Positions 19,379 through 23,930 of a stretch of DNA of 23,930 nucleotides are shown in pieces. The stretch covers positions 1 to 23,930 of the forward strand of contig JAWQRM010000342.1 of NCBI GenBank assembly GCA_033557675.1, written 5' to 3'. The stretch comes from Coptodactyla brooksi (lineage: Eukaryota; Arthropoda; Insecta; Coleoptera; Scarabaeidae). The position numbers and the translations under genes are program-made. The notes under the pieces were generated by a model, which was given only the letters and a program-made list of their open reading frames with translations, was not told the origin of the DNA and searched no databases. The stretch's first letter is position 1; every line of letters starts with the position of its first letter.

Positions 19379-19499
19379 GGTACACATTTACAACTTAACC
19401 GAAGTAAAACGATTTTATTTACAAAATTTGCATTATTAATCGAGCGATAAGTTTCATAAATAAAATCGTTTTACTTCATTTAAGTGGTACATGTATACC
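19379..19499. mobile_element. Small hairpin (MITE-like) element with 43-bp terminal inverted repeats
   Basis: Arms 19379-19421 and 19457-19499 are inverted copies sharing GAAGTAAAACGATTTTATTTA. The spacer is 35 bp. It is non-coding. The related solo arm at 18203 indicates a repeat family rather than a chance palindrome. Confidence 0.65.
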
Positions 19500-19654
19500 G
19501 TATTTTAGGAATATTACGCATCAATTTGAAAGGTGCATCATATTTCGGGACAAGAGAGTATTAAATATTCGATAGACTTCAAGATACCTATACATATAAT
19601 AATAGTACTATGTCAATTAATACACGGGTATACTAAAAATTTAAGAAAAGTATA

Positions 19655-20135
19655 TATAGAGTACAATTCTATTATCAACTCGTTCGTATAAGTCAATTAT
19701 ATAATGGTAAGAATTTCAAAAAAAGTATATACGAAGTACAATTCTATTATCAATTCATAGAAGACAATTACATATTAAAAATTAAAAAAAAAATTATATA
19801 TAAAGTACAACTCGATCAATTAATCAGTTCATATTATACAATGAATTCAATCATATATCAAGAATTAAAAAAAGTATATAAAGTACAATTCTATTATTAA
19901 TTTAGATATGGCAATTATATAAAGGTAAGAATTCCAAATAGTGTGTATAAAGTACAATTCTGTTATCAATTCATAGAAGACAATTATATAATATTAAAAA
20001 TTCAAAAAAGTAACATATAAAGTATAGTTTCATTGATTTATCAATTCATATTATATAATGAATTCAATTGTATAATAGCGAGAATTCAAAAGGAAAAGCA
20101 TAAAGTACAATTTTTTTATCGATTCAGATAAGACA
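19655..20135. repeat. AT-rich tandem array with trimeric higher-order structure
   Basis: Seven monomers of 69-83 bp are each marked by AAGTACAA(T/C)T or a variant. GTACAA (or GTATAG) starts at 19661, 19736, 19805, 19883, 19952, 20022 and 20105. Monomers 1 and 4 of the last six share TCAATTCATAGAAGACAATT, monomers 2 and 5 share TTCATATTATA(C/T)AATGAATTC, and monomers 3 and 6 share GAT-A-GACAATTA-like ends. A three-monomer unit of about 216 bp is therefore itself repeated. Confidence 0.75.
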
Positions 20136-20178
20136 ATTACTTTAATGTTACCGTAACGATAAGTCGCCATTTTCATTA

Positions 20179-20184
20179 TTTATT
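20179..20184 (-). terminator. Candidate moira poly(A) signal
   Basis: TTTATT on the plus strand is AATAAA on the minus strand, about 70 bp after the moira stop codon. It is the first such hexamer downstream. Confidence 0.5.
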
Positions 20185-20253
20185 CAGAGGGTTTGAAATG
20201 GCTATAATTAAAATTAATTAGAATTTAAAATACGATTTCGTCTGGTATAACCG

Positions 20254-23200
20254 TTACATGGGGGGCGGCGCCGGAGACGTAACGGCTGCCGCTTGTGGTG
20301 ATGGTGGCGTCGGCGTCGTACTGGGCCCGCTTTCTGTCGGGGGCACCGTATGCGGCAGTACATTTTGTTGCTGCGCCCACTGTCCTTGTTCGGCTTGCAA
20401 CCGTTGATGGGCTTGTTGCCTCGCTCTGAATTCGGCCGCTTTCAACTGTTCCAAATGAAATTGTTGTCGCTCGGTAATCAGCTGTTGCCTCTGGTATTCT
20501 AAGCCCTCGCGTTCCCGTTCCATGGTCGTTTCGAGTTCCTCGAAATGCCGTAGTTTGATCTCCAATTTTTTCATTTGAGTCTCGACCAGAAGTGCGACCA
20601 ACGATTTAATTTTACGTTCTTCCACGGCAGCCAGGTGCTTGGCTTTCACGGCGGCCGAAGCCAGCGCGGCCGCGGCCGCCGATTGCATCTCGGAATCCCG
20701 GATAACTTTTTCCGGTTTCGATTCCACGGCGTCCATTTTCTCTTCTTTGTCGGCCTCTGTGGGTTCCGTCGGGGACGGTTTCTCGCCCGGTTTCTCTTCC
20801 GCCGTTTCGATTCCGTTTTTTTTGGTTTCCGTCGAATCTTGAGACTTTTCCTCTTCTTTATCGACGGCTTCTTTTTTGACTTTGTCATCATCTTCCTTAT
20901 CGGCAACCGTTCCGGCGATTCCGGTAAGCGCTAAGCCCGCGGAAGGGTCAAATTTACCGTCGGCCGACGAGGCTTCAACGTTTTTGAGATGGGAATCCAT
21001 GATGGCCGCGGGAACTTCGTCTTTAATGCTGGCGAACTCGTTCATCGCAGACTTGGCGGCCGCGGCGGCCACTCTAGGATCTACGATGGACGCTAGAAAG
21101 GCGACGGTGGACATGATCGGGTTTCCGGCTTTACTAAAGGGTATCGGTTGGTACGCCAACGGTCCCAAACAACCGCCGGCTTCGGGGTCTTCTAAATACG
21201 GATCTTCGATAGGTAGACGTAAGAAGTGTAATATACACTCGTCTTGCGTCCTCGAGCCAACGTGTTCGCAAACTTTATTCCAATCGTCCTTATACATTTC
21301 TAACCCTTCTAGTAAAAGGAGGGTCTCTTGTTCGGTCCAATCTCGGGCGAGGGACGCCGCGCTCTTATTCCTTAACGCGGCCGGCTTCTTCGCGTACTGA
21401 TCCAACTTCAAACCGAAACCGGCCATCGGATCTGTACCGTCCGTCTTCTTCGCTTCTTGAGGACGGTCCAGGTCGAGTAAAGTCTTGGCTGCGCTGGGCT
21501 GACAGGTTTTCGGAGGATTGACGGGTTGCAAACCCGACGGCGTGTCCGACAGTATATGGAAGTGCGACGTAGGGGGCGGCCCTATCGGCGTCGGCCGCGA
21601 CTCTGTATCCACTTGATAATTAGTCAAACCCCACTGCTCCAAAAAGGCGTGAACTCTCATTATCGCGCAAACGTCGCCCGCCAGGTTCCTGCGACAAGCC
21701 GTACTGGTGATATATTCCGTCGGATTCAATCTGTACGTGTCGACCATAAAATTTCGGTACGCCACGTAAATTTCAGGCGTTTTCGATTTATTTCTACCGT
21801 TAAAGAATTCCGGCAGCGCCCTCTTCTCAATTTCGTGTATCGAGTTGTAATCGAACCAGGAGGAGTACGATGGAACGATTATGTGATGAGTCTGTTCCGT
21901 AACGTTATCTTCTTGCCCGTCGTCTTGGGCGTTACTATCGCCGTTTTTACCCGTCTGCGAGTCTTCGTTCCTTTCGTCGCCTTCGTCTAAATCGGTTATC
22001 GAGCCGCCTTTCAACGGTTGGAGTTCGTGGTCTTTCTTGTTCGGTTGTCCCGGCGGTCCGGGCGCGACGGGACTCACCTCGGCGATATTCGGTTCAAGAA
22101 CCGGCTCATCCATGTCCTTCGTCAGGTCCTCCGTCTCTATTTCGTCGGGGCGCGTCTTCTTGCAAATCGCGGGAGCTCTACCGCTCTTTCGTTTCGCTAC
22201 CGCTTTCAGGGGCGGCGACGGGGAACGTTTACGTTTCTGTTTCTTCCTGGAGCGTGAAAACGGAAACGGAAGATTAGCTGACTTAGGCGAAAAAAGTTAA
22301 TTAATCGCGACTACTTAACCGATCAAGTTTGATAAATATAATAAATATGTGTACAATTCTTAATAACGAAACGATAAACAAATGAAAAATAAATAAAAAA
22401 TTAAACTCACTTTCTGTCTAAATCTCCGCCCGGATTCATAAGATCTTCGACCGACATTCTCATTTTATGTATTTTCTTCCGTCCCATTTCATCCACCTCG
22501 TAATCCTCCTCGGTCATCCACTCGTTGTACTGATCGGAATCCAGCAACCAAGTGGAGGAAACTCTCCATACGGGCGCGTGCTGTAACGGCACGTCCGCGG
22601 GCAGGCCCTCGGGCGTCGCTTCGAAATTCACGTAAGTGTCGTACGAATCGGGGAAGTAGTACCAATGCATGAGGACCATTTTTTCCCGTTTCGCTACCGG
22701 TCTGGCGTATTCTTCTTCTAACGGGTCGCAATGCGGATACAGCACGTGCGTCGCCGTCTCTTCCGCGTCAGCGACCTGCCCGTTACGCTTCCGAACGATT
22801 TCCTTAAGTCTCGTGGCTAATTTCACGTCGACGTCCGGTTTCACGTAAACAATCGGGAGGGCGTAAAATTTGTTTTGAATTAATGTCTTTTCCATCGCTT
22901 GGAACATCTCGATTAATCTTTCAAATTGTCGGCCGACGGTCTAAAACAGTTTTAATTAATAGTCGACCGATTACTTCGTTTTCACTGGACGGCGTTCAAT
23001 TTAAGATACGAAACGAGCCTTACGTGCGCGAGAGACGCGTACGGCTCGCGGAAGGACTTCCGAGAAACCAAAACCTACTTTGCCGACTTGAAGATCGAAT
23101 CGTCTCCAACCCTGCTCGTGTTTGAATTTGAATGCTGCCGCAAACATGTGACATAGCGCGCCCGCCGCTTTGAAGTCCGTAAAGAACTTGACGGGAATGC

Positions 23201-23312
23201 GGGTCATCGGCGGTTTCTGGACGTTTTTCCCGAGGCTGTCTTCTTGAAATTGAAGAAATTGTACGATCAGGGCGGACAGGCTTTTGTTTGTAGGCGGATC
23301 TGATTGTACGTA
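20254..23312 (-). CDS. mor: SWI/SNF (BAP) complex subunit Moira, SMARCC1/2 family; 5' end outside the window
   Basis: Minus-strand exons are 23312-23079, 22940-22411 and 22246-20254, in phase, giving 918 residues to a TAA stop. Only the N-terminal few dozen residues (before YVQSDPPTNKSLSALIVQFL) are missing. Moira/BAF155-170 is the core scaffold dimer of the Brahma chromatin remodeller and acts in the nucleus. Present in order are the N-terminal MarR-like/BRCT module over the first two exons (DFKAAGALCHMFAAAFKFK; HVLYPHCDPLEEEYARPV; HWYYFPDSYDTY; WLLDSDQYNEWMTEEDYEVD), a basic KKQKRKRSPSPP tract, the SWIRM domain (partial residues about 375-469), the SANT domain (about 557-602, DWTEQETLLLLEGLEMY), an acidic/Lys-rich linker, a long Glu/Gln-rich coiled coil (about 800-885) and a Pro-rich end. 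The 22940 acceptor (TTTTAG then ACC) gives TVGRQFERLIEMF, a family-variable linker. The preceding donor could be at 23078 (GTAGGT, used here) or 12 bp earlier. It is convergent with Strip. Confidence 0.95.
21205..21342 (-). other. mor: SANT domain of Moira
   Basis: Encodes a Myb-like SANT helix set from DWTEQETLLLLEGLEMYKDD through VGSRTQDECILHFLRL, with the conserved tryptophans of helices 1 and 2. Confidence 0.95.
21604..21888 (-). other. mor: SWIRM domain of Moira
   Basis: This part encodes HHIIVPSYSSWFDYN to WGLTNYQVD, including EFFNGRNKSKTPEIY and CRRNLAGDVCAIMRVHAFLE, nearly identical to animal SMARCC SWIRM domains. It packs against SNF5/Snr1 in the complex. Confidence 0.95.
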
Positions 23313-23823
23313 CTAAAATTCAAAATACCAATTCACCCATGAGGCACTGCGCGAAGTCGGTAGTATCGAAAGAGGAATAGTTATAATCCGATAAAAAGTG
23401 AAAACGCTTTAATCGCGGACGCCGTTACGACGACCCTCGCGTACCGGTCCCTTAAGGTTCGACGCTAAACTAGTAAGCTTTACTACTACGAACCGTTACC
23501 TCGATTTATTAAAACAAAATTATTAAAGGAATTATCAAACTCGTTTCGAGACTGCCTGCTTTAACCGTCGGAGAGCGTCGACGGTTAAAACGCCATTCGT
23601 TCTCATCTGCCTGACGCAGTTGTCGAAGTAAAAAATCCGACGCGAGATACTTCCGCAAATTTAAATGATAATCTCCGATTGTGTTTTGCGCGTCGCGTAT
23701 GCTCCGTAAAAATGTTAAAAGATTCCGAATATAAGGTCCCATCACCGTAAAACAAAACGGGAGAAATGGAAAGGTAAAAAGTATATATTCCACATGCAAA
23801 TTTGTTATGCACACATATTTTTT
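23313..23823. other. Probable moira first intron / upstream DNA
   Basis: No match to the conserved N-terminal SMARCC residues was found here on the minus strand, so the first coding exon is likely beyond 23930 and this is intron. Open frames in it are not supported. Confidence 0.5.
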
Positions 23824-23879
23824 ATACATACACACATATACAAATATGTACACACATATATATATATATATACATACAT

Positions 23880-23929
<50 letters not shown>

Positions 23930-23930
23930 C
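23824..23930. repeat. TA/CA dinucleotide microsatellite at the window edge
   Basis: Long (TA)n runs interrupted by ACAC and TACATAC blocks reach the end of the window, so its full length is unknown. It produces an artefactual Tyr-Ile repeat frame on the minus strand. Confidence 0.95.

Noticed and set aside
20575..22300. Several plus-strand frames opposite moira
   Set aside because: Antisense shadows of a strongly conserved coding exon.
23509..23916. Minus-strand frame starting with a Tyr-Ile repeat
   Set aside because: The start is the translation of the TA/CA microsatellite; the rest has no recognisable family.
1..23930. tRNA, rRNA, CRISPR, operon or bacterial defence features
   Set aside because: The window is animal nuclear DNA with spliced genes. 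No cloverleaf with A/B boxes, regular spacer array or polycistronic layout was found.

Overview
This is nuclear DNA from an animal, very probably an insect. Three genes can be read by homology through canonical introns, and all three give metazoan proteins: the V-ATPase accessory subunit Ac45/ATP6AP1, the striatin-interacting protein Strip (FAM40 family), and the SWI/SNF core subunit Moira (SMARCC1/2 family). Short introns (often 55-200 bp), CpG-rich coding sequence, mariner, Penelope-like and R1-like transposon relics, and Drosophila-type residues in the three proteins favour an insect. A hymenopteran is plausible but cannot be fixed by eye. No bacterial, plasmid, phage or CRISPR features are present.

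Layout. 358-880 (-) is a GC-rich coding exon of an unidentified, probably nuclear protein, next to a 27-bp tandem repeat that duplicates its splice donor. 881-5576 is mostly non-genic and holds two decayed mariner transposase relics in inverted orientation (about 2050-2380 and 2600-3260). 5577-7369 (+) is a complete seven-exon VhaAC45 gene with one GC-AG intron. 9018-11118 (+) is a predicted four-exon orphan gene containing an internal exon duplication. It is followed at 11321-11836 by a frame with an AN1-like Cys/His finger. 12170-14060 is a transposon cluster: a Penelope-like element 3' end, a foldback element with arms of about 245 bp, a 44-bp palindrome and a poly(T)-flanked, probably R1-like 3' end. 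14732-18562 (+) is a complete eleven-exon Strip gene (810 aa). 18563-20253 is the AT-rich interval between convergent genes, with a small hairpin element and a satellite-like array of trimeric higher-order repeats. 20254-23312 (-) is moira, lacking only its N-terminal exon(s). The right edge is a TA/CA microsatellite.

The identified genes are ordinary housekeeping or developmental loci (lysosomal acidification, STRIPAK signalling, chromatin remodelling). They do not form a functional cluster. I found no convincing new multi-gene system. The most unusual items are the orphan gene with its duplicated exon and possible cyclin-docking motifs, the Cys/His-finger frame behind it, the duplicated splice donor, and the higher-order AT-rich array. 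Gene models were spliced by hand; phases agree across every junction quoted, but no transcript or database evidence was available.
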